This document shows positions 1 to 9,296 of a DNA stretch of 64,000 nt, piece after piece. The first letter of the stretch is position 1. Every line of letters starts with the position of its first letter. Below the pieces are notes generated by a model that saw nothing but the letters and a program-made list of their open reading frames with translations, was not told where the DNA came from and did not search any database. The position numbers were made by a program, and so were the translations under genes. The DNA comes from Peribacillus simplex (GTDB taxonomy: Bacteria; Bacillota; Bacilli; Bacillales; DSM-1321), in assembly GCF_001578185.1 (NCBI RefSeq), contig NZ_CP011008.1, positions 2,632,001-2,696,000 on the forward strand. Reading direction: 5' to 3'.

Positions 1-523
1 AATCCTTAAGCAATGCTCGATAGAAGTCTTTTCTTACTGCCACATCCATTCCTGTAGTTGGTTCATCAAAAATTGTTAATGGACAACGGGATGCTAAGCC
101 GATAACCATATTAAAGGTACTTGTTTTTCCTTTCGAAAGCCGATTATGATAAGATTTTGAATCAAAAGAAAAATAGTCAAGTAAGCGCTTAGCTAATTTC
201 CTATCCCAATTTGGATAGAAGTTCCCTGCCACTGTTAATATTTCACCAAGTGGTATGGCTGGTGGAAAACTCATTTGGTCGTCCACAAAGATGGAGTTTA
301 TAGAGACGTTCAGGCTGTTATATGGTCTTTCAGAAAAAACCTTGACCTGTCCTGACGTTTCTTTGATGAACCCAGCAATAATTTTAAGTAAGGTCGTTTT
401 TCCAACTCCATTTCGACCAATTAATCCCGTTATTTTATTTTCTTCAATTGAAAAAGAGAGCTTATCTAAAATATTTTTCCTTAAATAAGTTTTCGTTAAA
501 TCCGTACATTCAATCACCCTCAT
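1..523 (-). CDS. ABC transporter ATP-binding protein, YtrB-like (3' end beyond window)
   Basis: The reading frame starts at the ATG complementary to 521-523 and leaves the window on the left after about 174 codons, so the C-terminus is missing. The N-terminal half is a standard ABC ATPase: Walker A GRNGVGKTT near residue 35, a degenerate signature LSKGKTSTF, and Walker B LTIFDEPTTGMD. Its start overlaps the stop of the GntR gene by ATGA, so the two are translationally coupled. A YtrA-type regulator followed by an ABC ATPase is the arrangement of the Bacillus ytr operon, which responds to cell-wall antibiotics. That role is known for the family and only inferred here. The permease would lie outside the window. 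Confidence 0.9.
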   Translation of the reverse strand, partial: MRVIECTDLTKTYLRKNILDKLSFSIEENKITGLIGRNGVGKTTLLKIIAGFIKETSGQVKVFSERPYNSLNVSINSIFVDDQMSFPPAIPLGEILTVAGNFYPNWDRKLAKRLLDYFSFDSKSYHNRLSKGKTSTFNMVIGLASRCPLTIFDEPTTGMDVAVRKDFYRALLKD

Positions 524-897
524 TGTTCAGCCTCCTGATTATTTGCTACTTTTATCATTTTGATTAATTCTATTTTACTTATTTGTAATCGATTAGCTTC
601 TAAAACCAACTCCCGTACTAATCGCTTCAATGTTTGGTTTTTTCGTTTATAGATGATGATTTCTTTTGCATCACCAGCGACAAACATACCAAGTCCTCGC
701 TTTTTATACAGGATATTTTCGTCCACCAGAAGATTGAGGCCCTTTGCTGCAGTTGCAGGATTGATCGTATACATTTCAGCTAATTGGTATTGTGAGTACA
801 CCTTTTCGTCACTTTTAAAATGACCATTTAAAATTTCCGATTCAATCCACTCTGCAATTTGCACATAAATAGGCTTAGTACTATCCGTATTTAGAAT
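520..897 (-). CDS. GntR-family transcriptional regulator, YtrA subfamily
   Basis: This is a 125-residue regulator with an N-terminal winged helix (KPIYVQIAEWIESEILNG, then a recognition helix near INPATAAKGLNLL) and a short helical tail, the size and shape of the YtrA subfamily, which normally represses its own ABC operon. The start is unusual. The only frame-compatible TTG (913-915) lies directly upstream of the GGAGGAGG Shine-Dalgarno and has none of its own. The codon at correct spacing is ATT at 895-897, and translation from there gives the usual N-terminus beginning ILNTDSTKPIY. I therefore place the start at ATT. An inverted repeat just upstream is the likely operator. Confidence 0.85.
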   Translation of the reverse strand: MLNTDSTKPIYVQIAEWIESEILNGHFKSDEKVYSQYQLAEMYTINPATAAKGLNLLVDENILYKKRGLGMFVAGDAKEIIIYKRKNQTLKRLVRELVLEANRLQISKIELIKMIKVANNQEAEQ

Positions 898-921
898 TGT
901 TTCCTCCTCCTTCAAATGTAG

Positions 922-941
922 TACATTACTGTTGTAATGTA
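922..941. promoter_or_regulatory. Inverted repeat, likely operator of the YtrA-type regulator
   Basis: TACATTAC, a 4-base spacer TGTT, then GTAATGTA form a perfect 8-base inverted repeat 25 bases upstream of the GntR start. YtrA-type repressors bind such palindromes in their own promoters. Binding is inferred. Confidence 0.65.
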
Positions 942-1187
942 GTATATATTAATTTGGAATATATTACAATAACTGTTTTTATTTGCTTTGTTAGGTTGGT
1001 ATCTCCAGTTTGTACTTTATTCCATACATAAACGACCGTTTTTTGGTTATAGAAAAGAGATTCTCTAAAAAATATCTGTCATAATTTGCGCTTATTTTAA
1101 ATGCTATTTTTTCACATTCAAGTTTAAAACCCAGCTACCTTCACATGAGAAGATTAGCTGGGTTCCGTCATTATTTACCTCCAATTA
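942..1187. other. Intergenic, one perfect 10-bp stem
   Basis: No gene is seen. AACCCAGCTA at 1128-1137 pairs with TAGCTGGGTT at 1155-1164. Neither side has a U-run, so terminator function is doubtful. Confidence 0.4.
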
Positions 1188-1990
1188 CTAGCTAGCTAGT
1201 GCAGCTTCTACGACTTCTGTCGTAATGGAAGTCAGTTGATTGATTTCAAGAATACGTTCAATTTGAGTAAATAGCCGATGAATGAGTTTAAAATTGCCGT
1301 TGTGACTTTCATGATGTTAGTGAGTGCCTCATAATCGGAAAGGTCCTCTTTATTAATAGAGATCCCGAGTTCATCCAATTAGTATTCTAAGATATGGTGC
1401 ATCTCGTCTTTACTAAGCTTCTGAAATTCGTGTGCAAAACCGATACGGAAGTAAGGCTGAGGGTAACGCGCAAACCTTATTTCCTTCCCTGGCATCCCGA
1501 TGAATCATGGCTACGCCATGTTGAACATAAATATCACGAAGTTGTTCCTAATGTTTCAGTTTTAAACGATCGATTTCATGGACTATAATTAAGTGAATCT
1601 CCTCGAAAGCGTTAGAAGTGTTCTTTTCTTTCTCACTAATACGTACCCGATAGAAGTCCTTCACTTTATTGAATCTTATCCCCGATACATGAATGGCACT
1701 GGTTAATTTCGTTGCAATGACGGGTGGGGCAGTATAGAAAAGTGTATGACAATCTAAGATTTTTTCATCAGCATGAGCATCTATCCATTCAACTTTTTCA
1801 TAATTGATTTGCTTCTCGAGATATTCCCACTGGGCATACTGTCAGCTGACAGTGTTTTCCCGACACCTGGTAGACCATAACAAATGCCCATATATTGATA
1901 CTTGATATTGGCATCACAAAACTCGGCAAATCGCTTATATTCCTTCGTTTCAAAAAATGATTGATAATTTCTATAATATTAATAGGCAGC
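1188..1990 (-). pseudogene. Decayed TniB/MuB-like AAA+ transposition ATPase
   Basis: Reading the minus strand in shifting frames gives a recognisable ATP-binding protein: YMGICYGLPGVGKTLSA (Walker A), then EKQINYEKVEWIDAHADEK, LDCHTLFYTAPPVIATKLTS, a Walker-B-like LIIVHEIDRLK, and a C-terminus resembling RLFTQIERILEINQLTSITT. At least two frameshifts (one directly after the Walker A) and in-frame stops break it, so no ORF over 100 codons remains. TniB/MuB-type ATPases deliver transposase to target DNA in Tn7- and Mu-like elements. No matching transposase survives in the window. Confidence 0.75.
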
Positions 1991-2110
1991 CTTATATAAT
2001 TCTACTTGGCATTGGAATAGGGGAAGCATAGAGCAGTTTATTGAAACATCGTAAAAAAAATGTTAGTAATTAAGATCTTCGATAATCGGGCGCTTTTCCG
2101 GTGTAACGAT

Positions 2111-2154
2111 AAAAGTCCAATTTCTCAATTTTAATGCTGAGAAATTGGACTTTT
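2111..2154 (-). terminator. Bidirectional intrinsic terminator
   Basis: A perfect 17-bp stem (AAAAGTCCAATTTCTCA and its complement) has a 10-base loop and A/T tails on both sides. It follows the remnant at 2162-2345 and faces the TniB-like remnant. Confidence 0.85.
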
Positions 2155-2161
2155 TTATATT

Positions 2162-2345
2162 CACTTATAGTACAAAATCACTCCTGAAGTGACACCTCGG
2201 GTATTACTATCACTGCCAGCGTTATGATAACAGTAGACAACTTCCTGTTTTTTGTTAGGTTATAACTGTAGTTTTTCCCCAAGTTGCCGTCCAGAACATG
2301 TGTATTTTGCCTGACTTTGAACTGAACTGCACCATTTTTTATTTA
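2162..2345 (-). pseudogene. Remnant of a small secreted-type protein gene, unrecognised
   Basis: Two coding-like segments lie in different frames: one begins at an ATG near 2335 (FSSKSGKIHMFWTATWGK) and the other ends at a TGA near 2162 (CYHNAGSDSNTRGVTSGVIL). A frameshift and a stop separate them. The strong terminator immediately downstream supports a former gene. I do not recognise the family. Confidence 0.4.
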
Positions 2346-2413
2346 AGATGTCTGTCTGGTTCTTGAACTACTTCTTTACTAGAAAACACTTAGTTTTTTT
2401 ACCTTTCGATTCC

Positions 2414-2917
2414 TTAAACCTCAGGGGTTGGTGTCGGTTTGGCATATCCACTTTTGTATTTTTCATCCACTTTATTCCGGATATCTTTAATGCTCATACC
2501 TTCATTCCAATCTAAAATGGATTGTGCAGCTATTTCTAAGCAAACTCCACATCTTGTCCCGTGGTCATCCCAAACCACTTCCCCATTTTTCTTATTCTCA
2601 TGGATAAAACAATCGTAATTGTTTTTATGGTTCGCTGATTCCCCGCAACCACAGTAACAAGGTATTTTTTCTAGTAAATCTTTATTTTGAGCAACAGCTA
2701 AATAGATCGTCTTCATTTCTTCTGGTTTTTCAGATAAGAAATCCGGTGCTATGTCCTTACTGCCTGTCTCTTCCTGAAGGTCACCGGATACTGTATGTGC
2801 TGGATGTCCTTCATGACTGCTTTCTTTTTGAACAACACTTTCTCCTTCACTCGAACAGCCTGAAAGTAATAAAGAACAACAGATCCCAAAAGTCATGGTC
2901 ATTAATTTAGTCTTCAT
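2414..2917 (-). CDS. PCYCGC-motif lipoprotein
   Basis: This 167-residue protein has a lipoprotein signal with lipobox LLLSGC (Cys about residue 21), a low-complexity linker, and a cysteine-rich domain with IPCYCGCGESANHKNNYDCF followed by HGTRCGVCLEIA, which defines the PCYCGC family found in Bacillus. Clustered cysteines and histidines suggest metal or redox chemistry on the outer face of the membrane, but the function is not established. AAGGAGTG lies 8 bases before the ATG. It stands alone, with decayed genes on both sides. Confidence 0.85.
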   Translation of the reverse strand: MKTKLMTMTFGICCSLLLSGCSSEGESVVQKESSHEGHPAHTVSGDLQEETGSKDIAPDFLSEKPEEMKTIYLAVAQNKDLLEKIPCYCGCGESANHKNNYDCFIHENKKNGEVVWDDHGTRCGVCLEIAAQSILDWNEGMSIKDIRNKVDEKYKSGYAKPTPTPEV

Positions 2918-3299
2918 TTATACACTCCTTGAATATTATTGATACTTCCATTTTATGTTATGGGATGCACTTTCTACAAGATAATTCACAAAAGGTACAT
3001 AAATCTCCTTTAATTGATATGATAAGGGTCTTCGAATCATGATAAGGACTCATAAAAATAATAAAAAGGTTTTCAATTTATTTGCTTCTGTTTATTTCTT
3101 TTCGACAAAGTAAGCGGAATGGCTGCGAGCGAAACTCCGGCTGTAATCCAAATCCCAGCTGGTCTTTCGTTTATTTTCGTTCCTTACTGGATCGTAGGAC
3201 ATTCTTGGAAATCGGCCGTTCTATGTCCACTGTTTCATTTGCTTTATACAATTGCTGATTCTCTGGTAATTGGGTGTTTCTTTCTAAATTGCTTGTATC

Positions 3300-3555
3300 T
3301 TCTCCTAAGGAAAGTCATCGCTTGTTTTAATTCTTGGTCATTCAAGGAACGATGTCAAGTATGAGAAGGAGATTTTTAAGCGTATTTGCCGTTTCGGGAG
3401 TATCTGCTGTCCTGGCAAGAATGTTCAGCACTTTGTCCCCTTTCTTCTAACCATTGGTAAAATCCCACGGCCTGCATGCCTTTCATCACTTTAAACGATT
3501 CTTTAATCACTTCTTTACATTCCAAAAGGGTACTCTCGATATCCTTGAGTTCTGT
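3300..3555 (-). pseudogene. Remnant of a DUF1641 (YjgD/YrhD-like) gene
   Basis: The minus strand encodes a helical segment (ECKEVIKESFKVMKGMQAVG) in one frame and, after a shift, VLNILARTADTPETANTLKN in another. This pattern resembles DUF1641 proteins encoded next to formate dehydrogenase alpha subunits in Bacillus (yjgCD, yrhED). The frame is broken and no full ORF survives. The neighbouring formate dehydrogenase fragment supports the assignment. Confidence 0.5.
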
Positions 3556-3724
3556 ATAGCAATGCCTGTTAAAATCCTGCTTCACCCTCCATTCCTTTTT
3601 CCATCATTGCATTACACGGGCTAACTGTGGAACAGTGTCCACATGATACACATGAGGATTCATTGATTGGAACATTATTATCCAAAATGACACGTGGGCG
3701 TTTTGCTTCAATCAAGTCAATGTT
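3556..3724 (-). pseudogene. Remnant of formate dehydrogenase alpha subunit (iron-sulfur region)
   Basis: The minus-strand translation contains [20 protein letters not shown] followed by [20 protein letters not shown], matching the ferredoxin-like 4Fe-4S region of YjgC/YrhE-type formate dehydrogenases. One cluster cysteine has become serine (VSPC for VCPC). A one-base deletion near 3571 shifts GEAGFLTGIA out of frame. Upstream and downstream parts of the enzyme are gone, and the piece is joined almost directly to the DUF1641 remnant, so most of the gene was deleted. Confidence 0.75.
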
Positions 3725-4041
3725 TCAGTGGCCTGTCAGCTTGGCATGCTTCAACACTACGGCCGCAAAGGATGCATTGATACGATTATATCGATAGAAT
3801 AGTTCCTAAACTAGGATGATAACATGAAGCTTACTGTTAGCATTTGTAATATCGTTCGATTACCGTCCAGCCTGGCCTCGGCACCTTTGATTTTTATATG
3901 TATTTTATCTGAGAAAAATAATCGCTCCCTTATAAAAAATGATATAATACAGTTTATAATTTTCTACCCCGACATTTTTTTCTCACGTGAGAGTACATAA
4001 TGGAGGATTTAATTCCGCCAATAGATTTCATATCAAATAAT
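3725..4041. other. Intergenic, nothing recognised
   Basis: This AT-rich stretch has scattered stops in all frames. It may include more decayed formate dehydrogenase sequence, but I cannot support a feature. Confidence 0.3.
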
Positions 4042-4090
4042 GAACTAAAACGAAGTGAGAAACAGCATTCTCTCACTTCCACTTTAGTTC
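4042..4090 (-). terminator. Terminator of the pullulanase gene
   Basis: GAACTAAAACGAAGTGAGAA pairs with TTCTCTCACTTCCACTTTAGTTC across a short loop, with a T-rich stretch on the minus-strand 3' side. It lies just after the pullulanase stop. Confidence 0.7.
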
Positions 4091-4096
4091 AATTGA

Positions 4097-6088
4097 TTAC
4101 AAGTTTATTTTCAATACAAACGAACTTAAAGCTGCAACGGTTGCCTGACTCCCTTTAATCCTTTCTATACCTCCCAGGCCTGCCTGCTGTCCATTCACTA
4201 AAACGGACCATTCTCCTTCATGGGGAAGTGTAATGCTTATCGCGTCCCAATTTGCGTTATGAATCACTGCGATTTTGTAATCATTATGTTTTAGAGTGAA
4301 GGCAACTGCATTTGGTGGAGCATCGATGAATTGTAAATGCTCCTCAATTTCTTCCGGTGTGCTTAACCTAAATACAGAATGGTTTTTCCTGAGAGAAATC
4401 AGCCCTTTCATATACTCCACTTCGCGATCTAACTCCGCTCTTCTTTTCCAATCCAACCTATTAATCCAATCAGAAGATTGATAGCTATTTTCATCCCCAC
4501 CCTTTGTACGCATAAATTCTTGTCCAGCATGGATCATTGGAATTCCTTGTGCCAGTAAGACAATTGCTGAAGCCAGTTTATGCATCTGTTTACGTGATTG
4601 TTCTGTCGCATCAGGATTAGTGATGAGAAGCTTATCCCATAAAGTATAATTATCATGTGCTTCAACATAATTGATCACTTGATCTGGTTTTTTGTATGTG
4701 GCGATATTCTCATCATATTTCAAACCACCAGCGATGCCCTTTTTTATAATATCTTCCATACCTGGTTTGCCATTAATGAACCCTTTATCATGTTCATTCA
4801 TCACAAATCCTTTTAAACCATCGCGGATAGCATCATTAAAATGAGCGATGCCAGGCATTTTAAAAGCATTCTTTTGATTTGCTTTCTGCTCTTGGGCCAA
4901 GGGGGTGTTCATATCCCAGCCTTCGCCTAAAACAATAAGGGTCGGATCAATTTCTGCCAGCGCCTTTTTCACTTCATTCATCGTTTCCACATCATGGATT
5001 CCCATTAAATCGAAACGAAAACCATCAAGGTTAAATTCTTTCGCCCAATAGGTTACGGATTCAACGATGAATTTCCGCATCATTTTATGTTCAGACGCGG
5101 TATCATTTCCTACACCAGTACCATTTGATAAGGTACCGTCACCGTTATACCGAAAAAAGTAGGTGGGAACCAGTTTATTGAAATTTGAATCATCCACGGA
5201 ATAAACGTGATTATATACAACATCCATGATTACTCGCAATCCGTGATCATGTAAGCCTTGGATCATTTCCTTTAACTCACGGATCCTGACCTTTGGTTGA
5301 TACGGGTCAGTCGAATAAGAGCCCTCGGGAGCGTTATAATTTTTCGGATCATATCCCCAGTTATATTGTGGTTCATTCAATTTCATTTCATTGACAGTAG
5401 CAAAATCGAATATGGGGATAAATTGCACATGGGTTACACCTAAATCTTTTATATGATCAAGACCCGTTTTCACATCCTCTGGACCTTTGGTTCCGGTTTC
5501 AATTACTCCTAAGAATTTACCTTTATGATGGATTCCACTTTCGGGATGAATCGACAAATCCCGTGTATGCAATTCATAAATGATAATGTCCTCAGCTTTG
5601 TCGAGCGGTGGTTTATCCCGTGTCCACTTTTCAGGGTCCGTGTCCGTTAAATCTATTACGACTCCCTTATTACCATTTACCGTGACTGCACGAACATAGG
5701 GATCTACGGCTTCACTCCAGACTTCTCCCACTTTCACTTTATATGTATAAATCAATTCATCCTGATCACCCGTAAGTTCAATGGTCCAGGTTCCCTTTTC
5801 CGAACGATCCATCTGAATCTCCATTCCGCCTGAATCATCCAAATGTTTATAAGTAACTAGTTTAGCTTCAGATGCAAGAGGTGCCCATAACCGGAATGCC
5901 GTTTTATCCTTTTGATAGGAGTTCCCCAAATCTTTTCCGTCATAGTAATAAGATTCATCTAGTTCTGCCGGGTTCACTGGATTAATATTTGCAATCGGAA
6001 GGGTTTCCGACTGGTTTTCGGTTTTTATGTCCACGGGTTTTCGAATATTGGTATTTTCCTCTTCAAAAGAAGAAAGCGAATCTTTAAT
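4097..6088 (-). CDS. pulA: Type I pullulanase (GH13)
   Basis: This enzyme hydrolyses alpha-1,6 branch points of pullulan, amylopectin or glycogen. An N-terminal CBM48-like region (about residues 40-130) precedes a GH13 barrel. Numbered from the GTG at 6034, it carries the type I signature YNWGYDP (224-230), DVVYNH (271-276), nucleophile Asp342 in GFRFDLMGIHD, acid/base Glu371 in GEGW and VEAHDN (457-462). No signal peptide is seen, so it is probably cytoplasmic. The GTG has no Shine-Dalgarno. GGAGGA lies 8 bases before an in-frame ATT (6086-6088), with a stop immediately upstream, so I extend the start to ATT (663 residues). It is monocistronic. Confidence 0.93.
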   Translation of the reverse strand: MKDSLSSFEEENTNIRKPVDIKTENQSETLPIANINPVNPAELDESYYYDGKDLGNSYQKDKTAFRLWAPLASEAKLVTYKHLDDSGGMEIQMDRSEKGTWTIELTGDQDELIYTYKVKVGEVWSEAVDPYVRAVTVNGNKGVVIDLTDTDPEKWTRDKPPLDKAEDIIIYELHTRDLSIHPESGIHHKGKFLGVIETGTKGPEDVKTGLDHIKDLGVTHVQFIPIFDFATVNEMKLNEPQYNWGYDPKNYNAPEGSYSTDPYQPKVRIRELKEMIQGLHDHGLRVIMDVVYNHVYSVDDSNFNKLVPTYFFRYNGDGTLSNGTGVGNDTASEHKMMRKFIVESVTYWAKEFNLDGFRFDLMGIHDVETMNEVKKALAEIDPTLIVLGEGWDMNTPLAQEQKANQKNAFKMPGIAHFNDAIRDGLKGFVMNEHDKGFINGKPGMEDIIKKGIAGGLKYDENIATYKKPDQVINYVEAHDNYTLWDKLLITNPDATEQSRKQMHKLASAIVLLAQGIPMIHAGQEFMRTKGGDENSYQSSDWINRLDWKRRAELDREVEYMKGLISLRKNHSVFRLSTPEEIEEHLQFIDAPPNAVAFTLKHNDYKIAVIHNANWDAISITLPHEGEWSVLVNGQQAGLGGIERIKGSQATVAALSSFVLKINL

Positions 6089-6346
6089 AGGTCATTCCTC
6101 CATTGAAATTCCCAATTAGAACAGGAATTTTTTATTTAAAATCAAGGGTGAATCTTACCGTATGCTATTATTCCGCAGATATTACCCTTCAAAACATCCT
6201 CACTGCAGATTATGTTGAAGATTCAGAAATCAATAAGCGGATTTTACAGTTTAAATTACCAAATGCTCCAAGTGATTCAAGTTCCGGACTGGACCTTTGC
6301 TATCCTTTTGAATGGCCATTATAAAAAGGAAAACCTGAAAAAGATA
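6089..6346. other. pulA upstream region
   Basis: Besides the pulA Shine-Dalgarno (6093-6099 on the complement) I see no gene, riboswitch or convincing cre site. Confidence 0.3.
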
Positions 6347-6390
6347 AAAAAATGCCTCCATAACAGTTTTACGGTCTTGGAGGCATTTCT
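6347..6390 (-). terminator. clpE terminator
   Basis: AAATGCCTCCA pairs with TGGAGGCATTT, and a run of seven Us follows on the minus strand, 10 bases after the clpE stop. Confidence 0.9.
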
Positions 6391-6398
6391 AGTACTCT

Positions 6399-8528
6399 TT
6401 ATGGTGTTTTAATAATTTTCACAGAAGTACCTTCCACAATTGCAGTGAAGTTCTTAACTTCAGGCTGCTCAAAGATAAAATCAGTGATGCCGTCTTCGAG
6501 CTGTTCTTGAAGAACACGGCGGAGCGGTCTCGCTCCGAAAGTTGGATGATATCCAAGTTCAATTAGCCTTTGTTTCGCTTCATGAGTTACATCTAAAGAC
6601 AAACCATTTGCTGTAAGTGTTTCATCAAGTTCTTGAATCATGATATCAACGATTTGAAGAAGATCTTCTTTCTTTAAAGCTGAGAATTCAATGATACTAT
6701 CAAAACGGTTCAGGAATTCCGGTTTGAAGAAACTGCCTAATGATTGGAGGATTGATGCTTCTTCTACAGCTGTACTTGTACCGAATCCCATTACTTTTTG
6801 TTTTTCACCGACTCCAGCGTTACTCGTCATGATAATCACTGTATCTTTAAAAGCTACTGTCCTGCCTTGACTGTCCGTTAACCGGCCATCTTCCATGATT
6901 TGAAGGAACATATGCATTACATCTGGATGAGCCTTTTCGATTTCATCCAATAAAATAATACTGTAAGGTTTGCGGCGAACTTTTTCAGTCAATTGTCCCG
7001 CTTCCTCGTGTCCTACGTATCCAGGAGGAGAACCGATTAATTTAGAAACACTATGTTTCTCCATGAATTCACTCATGTCAAGACGGATCATCGCTTCCTT
7101 GTCCCCGAATAATTCCTCAGCTAGAGTTTTCGCCAATTCGGTTTTACCGACACCTGTTGGACCAACAAAAAGGAAAGATCCGGTTGGACGTTTTTTGGAT
7201 TTTAGCCCGGCACGACTTCTTCGGACGGCCTTAGAAACCTTTTTGACAGCCTCTTCCTGCCCGATGACCTTTTTCATAAGTTCCTCTTGAAGATTGACCA
7301 TTCTTTCTTGCTCATCTTCTTGCAGCTTACCTACAGGAATACCAGTCTTTTGTTCGATGATATTTTGAATGTCTTCAACGTTAACGGTTGGTTTAACTGC
7401 ATTTTCTCCAACCTGTAAAGATTTTTCCAATTTTTCTTCTTCATCACGAAGAACTGCAGCTTTTTCGTATGCTTCTTCTTTTAAGGCCTTTTCTTTTTCT
7501 TTATAGATTTGCGCCAGGCGCTCTTTCATGTTTTCTACCTGGCCGTCTTCAATGGTCAAGTTCAACTTGGAACCTGCTTCATCCATCAAGTCGATTGCCT
7601 TGTCCGGCAAGAATCGATCTTGAATGTATCGGTTCGAGAGTTCAACAGCCGCTTTTAGTGCTTTCTCACTATATGTGACTCCATGATAAGATTCATAACT
7701 TTCTTTTAAACCCTGTAAGATGACCAATGTCTCAGCTGTTGTCGGCTCATTAACCTGTACAGGCTGAAAGCGTCTCTCAAGGGCACCATCTTTTTCAATT
7801 TTCCTATATTCAGATAAAGTGGTGGCTCCGACAAGCTGAAGTTCTCCGCGTGCAAGTGCCGGTTTTAAAATATTTCCTGCATCCATTGACCCTTCGGCTG
7901 AGCCCGCACCCACAAGTTGGTGAATTTCATCGATGAATAAAATGACATTTTTTCTTTCCTGTAATTCACTGATCAATTGCTTCATTCGTTCTTCGAATTG
8001 ACCTCTAATTCCAGTATTCGAAACAAGTGACGCGACATCAAGCATATATACCAGCTTATTACGTAATTTACCAGGCACTGAACCTGAAACAATGGCTAAA
8101 GCCAGACCTTCAGCAATGGCTGTTTTACCTACTCCGGGTTCACCAATTAAAACTGGATTATTTTTATTACGTCTATTAAGGACTTCGATGACACGTTTTA
8201 TTTCTTCATTTCTTCCAATAACCGGATCAATCAGCCCTGCTCTAGCAACATCGGTCAGATTGCGGCCATACTCTTCAAGCAATCCTCCGCCATCATCGTG
8301 TTCAACGGAATCCGGTTTAGGAACTTCATTATAATTAAATGGATTGAATGAATTTAGGGATCCGTTATATTGGAAATGCCCTGTATCCATTCCGCCCATC
8401 GCTGCTCCAAGTTTACTTCGCTCTTCTTTATAACAAGTGGAGCACAGTTTAACTTCATGCTCCTGACCATTCATATTAAGATGTACTTGAATATTAGCTT
8501 GGTTTACATGGCATTTTTCACAAAGCAT
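6399..8528 (-). CDS. clpE: ATP-dependent Clp protease ATP-binding subunit ClpE
   Basis: This HSP100 unfoldase partners with ClpP during heat or disulfide stress. The 709-residue protein has the ClpE hallmark N-terminal zinc finger (Cys 3, 6, 29, 32: CEKC and CSTC), AAA1 with Walker A GEPGVGKT (about 129-136), a UVR-like coiled segment (about 331-371), and AAA2 with GPTGVGKT (about 456-464). A longer upstream reading is possible, but AAGGAGGAGTACTAC directly before the ATG at 8526-8528 and the zinc finger set the start. Tandem CtsR boxes overlap its promoter. A terminator follows, so it is monocistronic. Confidence 0.95.
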   Translation of the reverse strand: MLCEKCHVNQANIQVHLNMNGQEHEVKLCSTCYKEERSKLGAAMGGMDTGHFQYNGSLNSFNPFNYNEVPKPDSVEHDDGGGLLEEYGRNLTDVARAGLIDPVIGRNEEIKRVIEVLNRRNKNNPVLIGEPGVGKTAIAEGLALAIVSGSVPGKLRNKLVYMLDVASLVSNTGIRGQFEERMKQLISELQERKNVILFIDEIHQLVGAGSAEGSMDAGNILKPALARGELQLVGATTLSEYRKIEKDGALERRFQPVQVNEPTTAETLVILQGLKESYESYHGVTYSEKALKAAVELSNRYIQDRFLPDKAIDLMDEAGSKLNLTIEDGQVENMKERLAQIYKEKEKALKEEAYEKAAVLRDEEEKLEKSLQVGENAVKPTVNVEDIQNIIEQKTGIPVGKLQEDEQERMVNLQEELMKKVIGQEEAVKKVSKAVRRSRAGLKSKKRPTGSFLFVGPTGVGKTELAKTLAEELFGDKEAMIRLDMSEFMEKHSVSKLIGSPPGYVGHEEAGQLTEKVRRKPYSIILLDEIEKAHPDVMHMFLQIMEDGRLTDSQGRTVAFKDTVIIMTSNAGVGEKQKVMGFGTSTAVEEASILQSLGSFFKPEFLNRFDSIIEFSALKKEDLLQIVDIMIQELDETLTANGLSLDVTHEAKQRLIELGYHPTFGARPLRRVLQEQLEDGITDFIFEQPEVKNFTAIVEGTSVKIIKTP

Positions 8529-8574
8529 GTAGTACTCCTCCTTTAGTATTAATATTGGTAATTTCACAAAAAAC

Positions 8575-8630
8575 TTTGACCTTCTTTGACTTTCTGTTTT
8601 TATTATACATTGACCTTCTTTGACTTTCAA
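8575..8630 (-). promoter_or_regulatory. clpE sigma-A promoter with two CtsR boxes
   Basis: On the minus strand TTGAAA (8630-8625), 17 bases, then TATAAT (8607-8602) form a good sigma-A promoter. Two copies of AGTCAAAGAAGGTCAA (8610-8625 and 8575-8591) match the CtsR heptad direct repeat. One lies between -35 and -10 and the other just downstream, a layout for heat-inducible repression. Confidence 0.92.
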
Positions 8631-8903
8631 GGTTTTTGTCTGGGAATTTTTTTGAATAAATTAAAAACTCCCTCGGATTGGTTTGCTAAGCATATTAAAC
8701 TATCCATTTCCAGTCAAATAAAAAGATTCTATGTATCCTCTTAGTATATTCAGTCATGATTTCTTCGTTCAGGATAACCATAGCCTAAACTATTAACAAA
8801 ACACCAATTCACCCTTTTTCAGGACTAATCATAATCTTGTCCTCATGCCTCAGCCACTCTCATTTTTTAAAACAAAAAAAAAGACTTCATTAAGTCTCTT
8901 ACC

Positions 8904-9058
8904 GACTGTAGACAAACTCGATGAAAATTATCTACAATTTTTTAGGGTCTTTTCAAATTTGATCGTTGCCACCAGGCACTCTATTTCCGTAGGCGGTCCT
9001 CCCTTGCGTTTTTCCTGCAGGAATCTCGAACACCCGTTCCAATCTACTTTGTTTTAAC
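8904..9058 (-). repeat. Dispersed Bacillus repeat A, diverged copy 1
   Basis: Reversed, this stretch aligns with 38482-38678: both run GTTAAAACAAAG, TTGGAACGG, CGAGA(C/T)TCCTGC, GAGTGCCTGG, then a segment ending in GAGTTTGTCTACAG. It is diverged and non-coding. Such GC-richer repeats recur in Bacillaceae intergenic regions. Mobility is unproven. Confidence 0.75.
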
Positions 9059-9120
9059 TTTTAGATAGAACACTTTTCCCTACAGTCTTTTTTGTTTTTA
9101 AAAATAGTAGTATTAAAACT

Positions 9121-9200
9121 TGAGGTCATAAAGATACTTTCTTATAAGTCCCCTCGTTGTCCAACCCATGCCATGCTTTCCTTATAACTGCTTCAATTCC
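9121..9200 (-). mobile_element. Short IS1182-type transposase remnant
   Basis: The minus strand encodes KHGMGWTTRGLIRK, matching KHGMRWTTLRGLKK near the C-terminus of the IS1182-type transposase at 37051-38417. Only about 25 codons remain. Confidence 0.55.
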
Positions 9201-9210
9201 AATAAAAAAT

Positions 9211-9250
9211 CAAAAAGGTTTCGGAATGATACCATTCCGAAACCTTTTTG
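9211..9250 (-). terminator. Terminator of the NlpC/P60 gene, hairpin family C
   Basis: A perfect 18-bp stem (CAAAAAGGTTTCGGAATG and its complement) has a 4-base loop. Nearly the same hairpin and flank occur at 35517-35554, and a variant at 36952-36989. Confidence 0.85.
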
Positions 9251-9296
9251 ACTACAAACTGAAAGAGTTTTTTATATTAAGGTTGATTTTCTTCTA

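Noticed and set aside
1394-1588. 64-codon plus-strand ORF
   Set aside because: It is an antisense shadow of the TniB-like pseudogene, which reads convincingly on the minus strand.
3119-3364. 81-codon plus-strand ORF
   Set aside because: It lies opposite the DUF1641 remnant, with no Shine-Dalgarno and no family-like sequence. It is best explained as a chance frame.
8575-9250. CRISPR-like repeats
   Set aside because: The repeats here are CtsR boxes and one hairpin. No regularly spaced direct repeats with unique spacers occur anywhere in the window.
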